A program made the position numbers and the translations under genes. Positions 18,344 through 27,617 of a DNA stretch of 64,000 nucleotides are shown here, one piece after another. The stretch covers positions 1 through 64,000 of the forward strand of contig NZ_AGSX01000004.1 in the NCBI RefSeq assembly GCF_000235745.1, read 5' to 3'. Each line of letters starts with the position of its first letter. Positions within the stretch are counted from its first letter, which is position 1. The notes under the pieces were generated by a model that ran no database searches, had not been told where the DNA came from, and saw only the letters and a program-made list of their open reading frames with translations. This DNA is from Stutzerimonas stutzeri SDM-LAC. GTDB lineage: Bacteria > Pseudomonadota > Gammaproteobacteria > Pseudomonadales > Pseudomonadaceae.

Positions 18344-20323
18344 ATGTTTTCTGCCGTCAAACGCTACAAGCTCCTGGTCTCGGGTGCCTTGGCGCGTTGT
18401 TTCCCTCGCACCTCAGCTTATCTGCAATCGGAAGAGGAACTGTTGTTGCGGCGCTGGCCGAACGCAGCTGCCAAGCAAGCCTTGCAGCGCACGGGCAAAA
18501 AGCCAGGTGCAACGGCGAAGATCGGTCGGACGATCAAGTCCCCTGCGGCGGCAGCTACTCCAGGCAAGCCTCGCGCAAAAGCTCGCAAACCGACCAGTGA
18601 AGGGATTTATGGGCCGGCTAAGTTGACGGTCGATGAGCAGCAGATTCAGGCAATGCGTCTTCGTGTCGGTCGCGCGGTAGAGGCTGGCGTGATCTGCACG
18701 CCGTCGGATGAGCAATGGGCAATGATCCTCGGAGACAGCCCGGTGACGCGCATCTTTGCGGGCGCCGGCTCGGGCAAGTCCACCACCCTGGTGCTGCGTG
18801 TGGTGTTCATGCTCTGCCATTTGGGCATCGCGCCAGAACGGCTGACCGTCATTTCCTTCACCAACGCATCTTGCGCCCAACTGCGCGAGCAACTGATCCG
18901 GGTGCTGGGTTTCTGGAATTTCGATTTCGATCCGGCCAGCGCGCGGCAGTGCGTGAGAACGTTCCATTCGGCAATGGCTGCGATGGCCAGGGATGTGCTC
19001 GGCAAGCCGGTCTGGTTCGAGCAACTGGACGAAAAGGGTGCCTCGCCTCTCGAACTGGATAACCCCTTGACCGCTTCGCGTATGCGGCCGGCCCAGCAGC
19101 GACTGCTCAAACAGGCCTATCAGACCTGCTATGCCGAAGAAGAGCGCTTTCGCGTGCTGGTTCACGAGCTGCTGCGCTTGCCGCCACCAGAGGTTAACAA
19201 GCGCGTGCCAAAGGCGCCCCTGGACGCGTTCAAGCTGGCTGGCGAGTTCACCCCAGTGCCGCTGTTCGAAGCGTTCTACGTACAAGCCGGGTTTATCGAA
19301 AGCATTGGTATCCGCATCGACCAGATGCAGCCCAGCCGGCTGCAGGGTCAATCGGCTGAGCGAACCTTCAGCGAGGCCTTGGTGCTGTTCTGGCAGCATC
19401 TCCAGGCATTGCTCGCGTCTCAGGGAATGACCACCTTCAACGGCGCGTTTCAAGCGTTGACCCAGCGTCTTGCGGCGTCCGACCGCAGCGTGCCGTCCGC
19501 GGCATTGACGCCGTTCAGCCACTTGCTGATCGATGAATTTCAGGACATCTCACCGCAAATCGTACAGTGGCTGCAGGCGCTGCACCGTGCGCTGTCAAGC
19601 CAGGGCGAGGCCGTCAGCTTGATGGCCATCGGCGACGACTGGCAGTCGATCTACGGCTGGCGCGGCAGCTCGCCGGAGCTGTTCATGGATTTCGACAAAT
19701 ACTTCCCTGGCCGCGGCGCATCGAAGAAGAGCAGGGTGCTGCTGCTGAATACCAACTACCGTTCAATCGAGCCCGTCATCCGCGATGGTGAAGCCGTGTT
19801 GAGCGGGGTGACATTCAAGCAGGCCAAGGTCAGCCAGGCGGCCAAGGCGACACAACCGGGTGATCATGGCGTGAAACTGATAACCCGCTTCGATGTGAAG
19901 ACGCGGTTGCCGGAGCTGATCCGCGAGATCCAGGCCCAATGCGAACATGTTGCCGCTCGCCCGAATGCTGACCGCAACGCGGTGCTGGTACTCAGCCGGC
20001 GCAACGAGCCATTGCGGGCCATCGAGGCGCAGTTGGACCGCAAGCTGCCGGTCAAGACTTACACCATTCATCGCGCCAAGGGCCTGCAGGCAGAGGTCGC
20101 GATCATCGTCGACGATTGTCTGCCAGCCGAGCGCCATCCTTTGCGAAACGCGCTGTATGCCTACTCAGGTTTCTTCCGTAACAGTTATGACCAGGCGATG
20201 GCCGACGAGAGTTTGCGCCTGGCCTACGTGGCGATCACCCGAGGCGTCAGCCGTGTACTCTGGTACACCCAGAAAGCCCAGGGCGCGACACGGCTGCTGG
20301 CAGACCAACGCAAGAAGCGGTGA
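18344..20323 (+). CDS. UvrD/Rep-family DNA helicase
   Basis: Superfamily 1A 3'-5' helicase of about 659 residues. Motifs in order: Q-motif region (PSDEQWAMI), Walker A FAGAGSGKSTTL, motif Ia VISFTNASCAQLREQL, motif II in LLIDEFQDISPQI, motif III GDDWQSIYGWRGS, motif IV NTNYRS, motif V YTIHRAKGLQAEVAIIVDD and motif VI LRLAYVAITRGVSRVLW. The open frame reaches back to 18110, but the ATG at 18344 (MFSAVKRYKL) begins recognisable protein sequence. A basic, alanine- and lysine-rich linker covers residues 45-95. The exact subfamily (UvrD, PcrA or a specialised paralogue) is not determined; divergence from uvsE suggests repair. Confidence 0.88.
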   Translation: MFSAVKRYKLLVSGALARCFPRTSAYLQSEEELLLRRWPNAAAKQALQRTGKKPGATAKIGRTIKSPAAAATPGKPRAKARKPTSEGIYGPAKLTVDEQQIQAMRLRVGRAVEAGVICTPSDEQWAMILGDSPVTRIFAGAGSGKSTTLVLRVVFMLCHLGIAPERLTVISFTNASCAQLREQLIRVLGFWNFDFDPASARQCVRTFHSAMAAMARDVLGKPVWFEQLDEKGASPLELDNPLTASRMRPAQQRLLKQAYQTCYAEEERFRVLVHELLRLPPPEVNKRVPKAPLDAFKLAGEFTPVPLFEAFYVQAGFIESIGIRIDQMQPSRLQGQSAERTFSEALVLFWQHLQALLASQGMTTFNGAFQALTQRLAASDRSVPSAALTPFSHLLIDEFQDISPQIVQWLQALHRALSSQGEAVSLMAIGDDWQSIYGWRGSSPELFMDFDKYFPGRGASKKSRVLLLNTNYRSIEPVIRDGEAVLSGVTFKQAKVSQAAKATQPGDHGVKLITRFDVKTRLPELIREIQAQCEHVAARPNADRNAVLVLSRRNEPLRAIEAQLDRKLPVKTYTIHRAKGLQAEVAIIVDDCLPAERHPLRNALYAYSGFFRNSYDQAMADESLRLAYVAITRGVSRVLWYTQKAQGATRLLADQRKKR

Positions 20324-20409
20324 GCCAGGCCGATTAGCGGGCGATAGCCGTCCGCAGCTGGGGTCACAAATGCACTGACATCCGATATCGAAGCACAGGA
20401 GCACATCGA

Positions 20410-21030
20410 ATGCTGAAACTCTGGGGACGACTCAATTCGACCAACGTGAAAAAAGCGCTCTGGTGCCTGGAGGAGCTGAATATCGAATACGCCCGTGTCG
20501 ATGCCGGCGGGATCTTCGGGGTGGTTGGCGAGGCGGACTACATTGAAAAGAACCCCAACCAGCTGGTGCCTTGCCTGGAGGATGGCGAGTTGGTGCTGTG
20601 GGAATCCAACGCCATCGTTCGTTATCTGGCGGCGCGGTACGGTGAGGGCATCTTGTGGCAGGTGGATCCGGCGCAGCGCGCCCAGGCTGACAAGTGGATG
20701 GACTGGGTCACCTCGTCGCTGGCCGCACCGTTTCGCACAGTGTTCTGGAACATGGTGCGCACCGCGCCGGAACAACGCGACATGCCAGCGGTGCTTGCCG
20801 CAACAGCGGAGTGCGGCAAGTTACTGGCGATTGCCGACCGGACGTTGTCGGAACAACCCTACCTGTCCGGCGCGTCGTTCGGCATGGGCGATATTCCGCT
20901 CGGTTGTTTCGCCTATGCCTGGTTCGAGATGCCCATCGAGCGGCCCGACCTGCCGCACCTGCAGGCCTGGTATGAGCGGCTGCGGCAGCGCACGGCGTAT
21001 CAGACGGCTGTGGTTACACCCTTGACCTGA
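20410..21030 (+). CDS. Glutathione S-transferase family protein
   Basis: 206-residue cytosolic GST. The N-terminal thioredoxin-like domain starts LWGRLNSTNVKKALWCLEEL and carries the cis-proline glutathione site in NQLVPCLEDG and ESNAIVRYLAARYG near residue 65. An all-helical C-terminal domain follows, with the capping-box-like FGMGDIPLGC near residue 157. The ATG has AGGAG about eight bases upstream. The substrate is unknown. It lies tail to tail with the sirtuin gene. Confidence 0.88.
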   Translation: MLKLWGRLNSTNVKKALWCLEELNIEYARVDAGGIFGVVGEADYIEKNPNQLVPCLEDGELVLWESNAIVRYLAARYGEGILWQVDPAQRAQADKWMDWVTSSLAAPFRTVFWNMVRTAPEQRDMPAVLAATAECGKLLAIADRTLSEQPYLSGASFGMGDIPLGCFAYAWFEMPIERPDLPHLQAWYERLRQRTAYQTAVVTPLT

Positions 21031-21097
21031 AGCGTCCTGAAACGGTCGCTCGTGGGAAACGAGGAAGCTCCAGCGCTGACTCCGAGAGCGAACGAAT

Positions 21098-21880
21098 TTA
21101 GTTTGCCGGAGTGCCTGGGGCCAGCTCACCAAAGGCCTGCCGGATCAGCAATGGCAACTGCTCGCCAGCCGGCCCGGCCAGCGCAAATTCCCGCTCGCCG
21201 CAATCGGCTCGAGGTTGCGGATTGACATGGACGACCACCGCACCGCCACGCCAGGCCAGCCCCGGAACCTCGGCGGCGGGGTAGACCATTCCGGATGTGC
21301 CAACTGAGATCAGCAGGTCGCACGACTGTGCAGCAGCGAAGGCGGCACTCAGTGCTTCAGTCGGCAGGCTTTCGCCGAACCAGACCACGCCGGGGCGCAG
21401 CTGGCCACCGCACGCCGTGCAGCGCGGCGGCTCCAGACGACGGCCGCCTTCGGGCTCATCCGCCATGTTTGACGGTGCGTCTGGGCATCTACCGCAGCCG
21501 AAACAGCGAGGCTGATGAAGGCTACCGTGCAAATGGACCACGTCGGTGCTGCCAGCTCGCTCATGCAAATCGTCGACATTCTGGGTGACGAGCGTGAGGC
21601 GTGGGACGTGGCGAGCCAGTTCGGCAACGGCGGTGTGGGCGGGGTTCGGCTGGGCCTGCAGTACTTTCATGCGCCGCCATTCGTACCATCCCCAGACGAG
21701 CGCCGGGTCCATCCGAAAGGCTTCGGGTGTAGCCAGCGATGCCGCGTCGAAACGCTCCCACAGCCCGGTGAGCGAGTCGCGAAATGTCGGGATACCACTT
21801 TCTGCCGACACGCCTGCGCCTGAGAAGACTACAACGTGCCTGGCGCGACGCAGTGCATCGATCAGTGGGGCTGGGATCAT
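21098..21880 (-). CDS. NAD-dependent protein deacylase, class III sirtuin (CobB/SIRT5-like)
   Basis: SIR2-family enzyme of 260 residues that removes acyl groups from lysine using NAD. Rossmann and NAD motifs are FSGAGVSAESGIPTFRD near residue 19 and TQNVDDLHERAG near 99; the catalytic His is in HLHGS (residue 118). Two cysteine pairs (CFGC near 126 and CTAC near 154) form the zinc site. Tyr66 and Arg69 in WYEWRR match the YxxR pair that recognises succinyl and malonyl lysine in class III sirtuins, so desuccinylase activity is likely. The gap 21881-22181 upstream shows nothing beyond a promoter-sized space. Confidence 0.9.
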   Translation of the reverse strand: MIPAPLIDALRRARHVVVFSGAGVSAESGIPTFRDSLTGLWERFDAASLATPEAFRMDPALVWGWYEWRRMKVLQAQPNPAHTAVAELARHVPRLTLVTQNVDDLHERAGSTDVVHLHGSLHQPRCFGCGRCPDAPSNMADEPEGGRRLEPPRCTACGGQLRPGVVWFGESLPTEALSAAFAAAQSCDLLISVGTSGMVYPAAEVPGLAWRGGAVVVHVNPQPRADCGEREFALAGPAGEQLPLLIRQAFGELAPGTPAN

Positions 21881-22181
21881 GGATTGACTCCTTGCATAGT
21901 CGCTAGCAGACGTCGACCAATACCATTCGAGACCGTCGAACGCCAGAGGCGTCCATCGTCGCCTGACACCTGTCCCCAGTGCGCGTCAACTAAAACAGCG
22001 CCAATCTTAGCGGGTAGTCTCCAAGGCCAGGGCGATCCACTTTCTGCCGGCGCCGGATCCCGAGCGATCGTTGTGGGGCGTTCGGCGGATGGTTCGCAGT
22101 GTCCGCAACATATCGAGAGAGCGGGGTACGCGACTGCTTCGGGAGCGCCGTTGTACGAACGAAGCCCCGTGAAGTCGTCAA

Positions 22182-23678
22182 TCAGCGTACGGCGAAACGA
22201 CCACTGAGCGTGCCCAAGCGCGAGGCCAGCGCGCTCAAACCGGCACTGTCCTGCTCCAGCTGGTTGGCATCTACAGCGTTCTGCTCGGCAATCTGCTGAA
22301 CGCTCTGCAGGTGGCTGGTGATCTCCGCGGAGACAGCGGTTTGCTCATGGGTGGCGGCGGCAATCAGCTCGTTCATGTGGCTGATGGCTTCGATCTCTTG
22401 CGCCATGGAGTCCAGCAGCTTCGTGGTTTGCTGGCTGTCGTCGACGCACCGGGCCACGCCCTGCCGGCTGTCCTGCATCGATTCGGCCGCCTTGCGGCTG
22501 CTTTGCTGCAGACGCGTGATGATCTCCTGAATCTCACGTGTCGAGGTCGCCGTTTTCTGCGCGAGGTTCCTCACCTCATCGGCCACTACCGCAAAGCCCC
22601 GGCCTTGCTCCCCGGCCCGAGCGGCTTCGATGGCAGCGTTCAAGGCCAGCAGGTTGGTCTGTTCGGCGATGTTGCGGATCACTTCAAGCACGCGCCCGAT
22701 CTGTTCGGATTGGGCGGCCAGGTCTTGCATGACCGCGTCGGTTCCGTCGATCCGCTGCGCCAGCTGGGCGATTTCCTCGCGGCTGGATGCCATCGCTTGC
22801 CGGCCCTGTCCAGCCTTCGCGTTTGCGGCTTGTGCCGCTTGTGCAGCCCGATCGGCATGGCCCGAGACTTCTTCAATGGCCGTCGACATCTGCTGCATTG
22901 CATCGACCATCTGCGCGGTTTCGCCCAGTTGCAGATCGGCGCCGTCGCGCATTTGCCGGGTAGCGGCGCTCAGGCTGCCAGCCGTACCGTCGAGCCCGCG
23001 AGCATCGGTTACTACCGCGCTGACCAGTTTGGACAGCTGATCGATCAGGTGATTGAAGCGCTCAGCGACAGGCCCGCTGGCTGCGGAGCGCTGATGCAGG
23101 TCGATCCGCTCCGGGTTGCGGGTGATCTCTGCCGCGGCGAGCAGCAGTGCTTCGCCTTCGCGCGCTTCAGCGTTGGCGCGCACCGCCAGATAAATGAGGA
23201 TGGCACTCTCCAGCACCACATAGAACGCATGCAGGAAGACTTGTCCCCAATTGCCGCTGGGCATCAGGAACACCCCGGCTGCCTGCTGTTGCAGCGCAAA
23301 GAAGGCCAGGTGATGCGCTGCGATAGTCGCCGCAGCCACCACGATCGGCAGCCAGTCCCGGTAGTACACCAGAAACGCGAGCAGGGCGAAGATGCCGAAA
23401 TGCATCTCCAACATGCCGTGTTGCTGATTGATGTGCAGCGCCGACATGATCATGAACGCCGCACCGAAGAGGCAACGCATCAGCCGCTCGCCTGCGATCA
23501 GGGCGTTGAGCACCGTCATCGCAACGGCAGTACCGCCACCAATGACGATCGCCTGTGCCCAACTGCCGCTCATCGCTGCCAAGCCGAGCGCATAGACGAC
23601 GAGAAACCACAGCACGCCGAGCATGATTCGATCAGCCTTGCGGTAGTGGTCTTGCATGGTGAAGGTCGTGCTGTTCAT
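22182..23678 (-). CDS. Methyl-accepting chemotaxis protein with polytopic N-terminus
   Basis: 498-residue chemoreceptor. Unlike the usual two-helix receptors, the first 190 residues hold about six hydrophobic segments and no sizeable periplasmic loop, so sensing would occur in or at the membrane. A short HAMP-like stretch is followed by the coiled signalling domain with the hairpin tip [20 protein letters not shown] near residue 340 and the flanking [16 protein letters not shown]. There is no CheB/CheR tethering pentapeptide at the C-terminus. The ligand is unknown. The ATG of residue 8 (MQDHYRK) is an alternative start. Confidence 0.9.
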   Translation of the reverse strand: MNSTTFTMQDHYRKADRIMLGVLWFLVVYALGLAAMSGSWAQAIVIGGGTAVAMTVLNALIAGERLMRCLFGAAFMIMSALHINQQHGMLEMHFGIFALLAFLVYYRDWLPIVVAAATIAAHHLAFFALQQQAAGVFLMPSGNWGQVFLHAFYVVLESAILIYLAVRANAEAREGEALLLAAAEITRNPERIDLHQRSAASGPVAERFNHLIDQLSKLVSAVVTDARGLDGTAGSLSAATRQMRDGADLQLGETAQMVDAMQQMSTAIEEVSGHADRAAQAAQAANAKAGQGRQAMASSREEIAQLAQRIDGTDAVMQDLAAQSEQIGRVLEVIRNIAEQTNLLALNAAIEAARAGEQGRGFAVVADEVRNLAQKTATSTREIQEIITRLQQSSRKAAESMQDSRQGVARCVDDSQQTTKLLDSMAQEIEAISHMNELIAAATHEQTAVSAEITSHLQSVQQIAEQNAVDANQLEQDSAGLSALASRLGTLSGRFAVR

Positions 23679-23839
23679 TGTTGATTCTCGTAAGGCGCTC
23701 GGGCGCGCATCGCTATATCGGCTGGTTTGGGATTGGAGCTCTGACCGCCCATCGCCTCAGCGGCAAGGCCGCATCAGGAACCGGTTGTGATTGCGCTCGG
23801 CGGTGGACCAACGCGCACCTTGTAACGACAGGTGATTTG

Positions 23840-23871
23840 CGGACAGGAGTCGTATGGGGGGGGCCTGTCCG
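23840..23871. repeat. Short perfect inverted repeat after phrB
   Basis: CGGACAGG (23840-23847) and CCTGTCCG (23864-23871) form an 8-base stem around a 16-base loop containing a run of eight G. It lies 13 bases beyond the phrB stop on the minus strand and could be a transcript end structure, but there is no T-tract. Confidence 0.4.
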
Positions 23872-23884
23872 GTTCCGAAGCCGC

Positions 23885-25312
23885 TCACAACGGCTCTCCC
23901 AATTGCCTGAAAGCCGAAAGCGCACGGTCGCGACTCATCGGCAAATCGACGATTTGCGGTGGGTAATCGACGCCAGCAAGCAATCCGTGCAGTTTCGCCG
24001 GGTTGTGAATTGCTCTGTTGTCCAACTCGCCCAGCTCGGGCAACCAACGCCGCAGGAAACGGCCATCCGGATCGAACTTGGCGGACTGACTAAGCGGATT
24101 GAACAGTCGGAAATAGGGCACCGAGTCGGTTCCCGTCGAAGCGCTCCACTGCCATCCGCCATTGTTGGCTGCCAGGTCGCCGTCGATCAGGTGCTGCATG
24201 AACCAGCGCTCGCCTTCGCGCCAGTCGATTAGCAGGTTTTTGCTCAGAAACATGGCGACGATCATGCGTAGGCGGTTGTGCATCCAGCCGGTTGCCAACA
24301 ACTGGCGCATCGCCGCATCGATGATTGGAAAACCGGTACGGCCTTGCTGCCAGGCGGCCAGCTCATCCGGCGCGTGACGCCATGGCAGGGCTTCGCTTTC
24401 ACGCCGGAACCCCCGGCCCATCGAGACGTGTGGATAGCCGACCAGGACATGTTTGTAGAACTCGCGCCAGAGCAGCTCATTGATCCAGGTGACCGCACCG
24501 GGATTGCCACTGTCGAGTTCGCCCCGATTCGCTCGCAGCGCGGCATGCAAACATTGACGGGGGGAAACGACACCCGCGGCCAGATAAGCGGACATCTGAC
24601 TGGTACCCGGCTCGGCAGGGAAGTCGCGACGTTGTTGGTAGTCTGCCAGCGCGTCTTCAGCGAAATGCGCGAGACGCAATTGGGCGAAATCTTCGCCAGC
24701 TGGCCACAGCGAACGTAAGTAATCACTGGGCCGGGTAAACCCTTCGACTGTTTGCGGCACCGAATCGCTGACAATCGGCAGCGAAGGCTGACGATCCGGG
24801 ACCGGGACGCAGGCGGGAAGTGACTGCGTCAGCCGGGCATAACACAGCTTTCGAAACTGACTGAAGACTTTGAAGTAACCACCCGACAGCGTCGTGATCG
24901 TGCCTGGCGCAAACAACAGCTGATCGAGGTGGCGGCGCATGCAGGTGGGCGTTTGCTGCAGCGCTGCGGCGACGGCCTCGTCACGGCACTGCTCGTTGGC
25001 TCCGTATTCGTCGTTGACGTGCAGGGTGTCGATTTCATAGGTACGGCAAAGATCGGCAATCAGGGCCGGCACGGCCTGCCAGTCTTCAGCGCTGCGGATC
25101 AGCAGCGGAACGTTCAGTTCCGAGAGACGTACCGATAGCTCAGCCAGGTTGCGTAGCCAGAAATCGACTTTGCACGGCGCATCATCATGGGCCCGCCACT
25201 GGCCCGGCGTAATCAGATAGAGCGCTACCGTCGGGCCGGCGCTCATTGCGGCATTCAGGGCACTGTTGTCACTGACGCGCAGGTCGGCGCGTAGCCAGAG
25301 AAGCTGATTCAT
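23885..25312 (-). CDS. phrB: Deoxyribodipyrimidine photolyase (class I CPD photolyase)
   Basis: Light-driven flavoenzyme of 475 residues that splits cyclobutane pyrimidine dimers. The N-terminal antenna domain begins LLWLRADLRVSDNSAL; the FAD domain contains TSQMSAYLAAGVVSPRQC near residue 238, WINELLWREFYKHVL near 272, and MRQLLATGWMHNRLRM followed by GGWQWSASTGTDSVPYFR, including the tryptophans of the electron-transfer chain. Its ATG overlaps the stop of the MerR gene (ATGA). It is third in the operon rudS-merR-phrB under the operator-rich promoter near 27.27 kb. Confidence 0.96.
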   Translation of the reverse strand: MNQLLWLRADLRVSDNSALNAAMSAGPTVALYLITPGQWRAHDDAPCKVDFWLRNLAELSVRLSELNVPLLIRSAEDWQAVPALIADLCRTYEIDTLHVNDEYGANEQCRDEAVAAALQQTPTCMRRHLDQLLFAPGTITTLSGGYFKVFSQFRKLCYARLTQSLPACVPVPDRQPSLPIVSDSVPQTVEGFTRPSDYLRSLWPAGEDFAQLRLAHFAEDALADYQQRRDFPAEPGTSQMSAYLAAGVVSPRQCLHAALRANRGELDSGNPGAVTWINELLWREFYKHVLVGYPHVSMGRGFRRESEALPWRHAPDELAAWQQGRTGFPIIDAAMRQLLATGWMHNRLRMIVAMFLSKNLLIDWREGERWFMQHLIDGDLAANNGGWQWSASTGTDSVPYFRLFNPLSQSAKFDPDGRFLRRWLPELGELDNRAIHNPAKLHGLLAGVDYPPQIVDLPMSRDRALSAFRQLGEPL

Positions 25313-26250
25313 TCCAGAAAGCCTTTGGATTTTTCAAGCAGCGGCCCCGCCTGCAGGACTTCGAGCGCCGCAAGCGGGTCGATGGCGAGGGTAAGGCCGG
25401 GTAAGTTGCGCAGTTCGGCCAGGTGAATGCTGGCTGCCGGCCCGACTAACAGCAGAGGCAGCTCTTGCGTGTCGGCCAGGCGTGGTAATTGCCGTTTGAG
25501 GTAACCGCTGTCCAGCGACTGGCTGGCATACATCAGCAAACCCCGCGGTTTGATCCGTTCCAGGGCGAGCGGCAATTCCGTCAGCGGTACCGACCACTCA
25601 ATCACTTCGGCAGGGCAGCCCGCGCTGGAGACCAGCCAGGCGCTGAGCCACAGACCCGGCTCGAAGGGCTGCTCGCACAAGGTCGTCAACAGCAACGGCG
25701 CGCCGCCATGCTGACGGTTGCTGTGGTAGATGCGAGTGCCGAGCTTGGTTCGTAGCCACGAATAGAACAAGCCACGCTCAAGTTCCGCGCCAAACGCGCC
25801 GGTCCAGCGCTGTTCGAGGCTCAGCAGCAGAGGCAACAGCAGGTGCTTGCACAGGGTAACCGGCGGATACAGGGAAAGCGCACGGTTGAAGCTATCGTCG
25901 AGCTGCCGCTCGGAAAGCTCGATGACGGCCAGAAACATCTGGTTCTGAAGACCGCCCCACTGGTTGTGCTCGGGCAGGTTGGGGCTCTGACGTGCGTCCA
26001 GCAACTGTTTGACCTGGCCGACCGCGACGCCCCGATTCAGCCACTTGAGAATGCTCTGGATGCGCTTGACGTGACTGCCGTCGTAGAGCCGATGACCCTT
26101 GGGGGTGCGGCGCGGCACGATCAGTCCGTAACGCCGTTCCCAGGCGCGAAGCGTAACCGGATTGACTCCGGTGAGGCGCGCCACCTCCCTGATCGGAAAC
26201 CAGCCGTCTTCCCGACTCAGCGCGATGTCATCGTCAATGCTCAGGGCCAT
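25309..26250 (-). CDS. MerR-family light-responsive regulator (class II LitR-like), phrB operon
   Basis: 313-residue regulator with an N-terminal winged MerR domain (FPIREVARLTGVNPVTLRAW) and a C-terminal domain of the size and fold class of the cobalamin-binding half of CarH/LitR. The DxHxxG-type histidine motif that ligates adenosylcobalamin in CarH is absent, so B12 light sensing is unlikely. In P. putida such class II LitR proteins answer to a short LOV photoreceptor (from memory: PplR/PplA). Here a LOV gene and a second MerR paralogue lie 4-5 kb away. It sits between rudS (2-base gap) and phrB (overlap). The role as a dark repressor is inferred. Confidence 0.88.
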   Translation of the reverse strand: MALSIDDDIALSREDGWFPIREVARLTGVNPVTLRAWERRYGLIVPRRTPKGHRLYDGSHVKRIQSILKWLNRGVAVGQVKQLLDARQSPNLPEHNQWGGLQNQMFLAVIELSERQLDDSFNRALSLYPPVTLCKHLLLPLLLSLEQRWTGAFGAELERGLFYSWLRTKLGTRIYHSNRQHGGAPLLLTTLCEQPFEPGLWLSAWLVSSAGCPAEVIEWSVPLTELPLALERIKPRGLLMYASQSLDSGYLKRQLPRLADTQELPLLLVGPAASIHLAELRNLPGLTLAIDPLAALEVLQAGPLLEKSKGFLE

Positions 26251-26252
26251 GG

Positions 26253-27215
26253 TCAGATGCCGTTGCGCAGGCTGAGATCTTCTGGGTGCGGCTGCAGATA
26301 CACCTGGCTGGCAACGTAGCGATCCGGATGACGACGCAAGTGATGTTTCAGCAATGTCATTGGCACGACGAGCGGCACGATTCCTTCACGGTATTGGCTG
26401 ATTAGACGTTGCAGCTCCTGCTTGTCGTCGCGGCACAGGTCGTTCTTCAAGTACCCGCTCAGGTGCTGCAGAACATTGCTGTGCGTGCCGCGCGAAGCCG
26501 CGGTCTTGAGCGCGGCCATCAGGTGACTGAAATAGATTGGCGCAAACTCATCCAGCGGCTTTGTGCCGACTGTCGCGACCATCCGACCGAGGGCTTTGTA
26601 CTGCTCAGGATTGGTTGCCATCAGTTGGTACTTGTGGCGCGAGTGATAGTCGACCAGCGCCTTGCGGGTCAGCCCGGCGTCGAGCAACCGTTGCCATTCG
26701 GCATAGGCAAAGATTCGTGTGAGGAAATTTTCCCGCAGTACGGCGTCGTTCAGCCGGCCATCTTCTTCGATGGGCAGATCTGGCCGCGCTTCCATCAGCG
26801 CATGAGCGAACAGGCCGGAGCCGCCGCCATCAATGGGATGCCCGTTGGCCTGGTAGACCTTGACCCGCTCCATCCCGCAGGAGGGGGATTTCTGCATCAG
26901 GATATAACCGCTGATATCGCTCAGTTCGTGGGCGATTTGCTTGCCGTACGCGGTCAGCGCCTCGCTGACATCCAGCTCCGGGTGCACGGTGCCGACTGCG
27001 CTAGGGTTGTCTGGATCGCCGATCAGGCGGATTGGCTCCCGGGGCGTGCCCAGCCCTATGGCGACTTCCGGGCAAACCGGAACAAACTCGAAATGCCTGG
27101 CCAGCGTTTCGCTGCATAGCCGCGACTCTTTATGGCCGCCATTGAACCGCACCGGACTGCCAAGCAGGCAGGCACTGATGCCGACCTTTATAGGAGGGCG
27201 AGAGGTATTGGGCAT
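26253..27215 (-). CDS. rudS: TudS-DUF1722 fusion, RudS-like tRNA 4-thiouridine desulfidase
   Basis: 320-residue protein with an N-terminal TudS (DUF523) domain to about residue 155 and a C-terminal DUF1722 domain from about 190 on. The three cysteines that hold the [4Fe-4S] cluster in thiouracil desulfidases are at residues 16 (SACLLG), 48 (CPEVAIG) and 112 (KSPSCGME). From memory, the fused form in P. putida (RudS) removes sulfur from 4-thiouridine in tRNA. Since 4-thiouridine at tRNA position 8 is a near-UV target, its place ahead of a MerR light regulator and photolyase makes sense. First gene of the minus-strand operon; older annotations call it YbgA-like. Confidence 0.88.
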   Translation of the reverse strand: MPNTSRPPIKVGISACLLGSPVRFNGGHKESRLCSETLARHFEFVPVCPEVAIGLGTPREPIRLIGDPDNPSAVGTVHPELDVSEALTAYGKQIAHELSDISGYILMQKSPSCGMERVKVYQANGHPIDGGGSGLFAHALMEARPDLPIEEDGRLNDAVLRENFLTRIFAYAEWQRLLDAGLTRKALVDYHSRHKYQLMATNPEQYKALGRMVATVGTKPLDEFAPIYFSHLMAALKTAASRGTHSNVLQHLSGYLKNDLCRDDKQELQRLISQYREGIVPLVVPMTLLKHHLRRHPDRYVASQVYLQPHPEDLSLRNGI

Positions 27216-27236
27216 GGGATCGGCCTCGCTGTGTTC

Positions 27237-27313
27237 TTGTACAGATCGGATTTTCTGTACAACGTGAGGTCATCATAAGCCCTTACTTGTACAAGTCAAC
27301 CGCTGCTGTACAA
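27237..27313 (-). promoter_or_regulatory. Promoter of rudS-merR-phrB with two TTGTACA inverted repeats
   Basis: Minus strand: -35 TTGACT (27299-27294), a 16-base spacer and -10 TATGAT (27277-27272), close to the sigma70 consensus. Two inverted repeats flank it. One is TTGTACAA (27287-27294) with CTGTACAA (27306-27313), the first arm lying inside the spacer. The other is TTGTACAG (27237-27244) with CTGTACAA (27255-27262), just after the expected transcription start. This geometry suits a repressor released by light. Binding by the two LitR-like MerR proteins is inferred from the context and from the TGTACA-type sites known for LitR/CarH. Confidence 0.8.
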
Positions 27314-27349
27314 GATTTGCGGAGCGCTAGCCTCGTGCGCTGAGGTTTG

Positions 27350-27565
27350 CTATTGCCAACCAAACAGCCACCGCTGATCGTCGCGCAGCTCACGCCAGTC
27401 GATCCACTGGTTGCGTCTAGTGAGGGCAGCCTGTAGCTCGACCTGCAGTAGAACGCCGTTTTCATCGCGCAACAGATCCGCGATGAGGAAGTGCTTTTCC
27501 TTGTTTTGCGGCTGAGTGGCTGTCCATTTAGAAAGCAGTAGCTTGTCTGGATTGAAACGATTCAT
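27350..27565 (-). CDS. Small tryptophan-rich conserved protein (TIGR02450 type)
   Basis: 71-residue soluble protein starting MNRFNPDKLLLSKWTA and ending in WLFGWQ, with five tryptophans. The NP-KLL-SKWTA start and the EKHF motif near residue 28 identify the TIGR02450/DUF2389 family, of unknown function. The ATG at 27565 has AGGA about five bases upstream; the in-frame extension to 27625 has no support. It lies between two groups of TTGTACA sites, so it is probably part of the light regulon. Confidence 0.78.
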   Translation of the reverse strand: MNRFNPDKLLLSKWTATQPQNKEKHFLIADLLRDENGVLLQVELQAALTRRNQWIDWRELRDDQRWLFGWQ

Positions 27566-27617
27566 GGTGTCCTGGTGTTGAGGAAAAGCCGAGATGCACT
27601 GGCTGCCGAATCGTGAG

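Noticed and set aside
18413-19522. 369-codon open frame antisense to the UvrD-like helicase gene
   Set aside because: High-GC shadow frame; the opposite strand carries all helicase motifs and this reading has no recognisable domain.
22311-23684. 457-codon open frame antisense to the chemoreceptor gene
   Set aside because: Covers the receptor exactly in antisense; Gln/His/Arg-rich composition typical of shadow frames.
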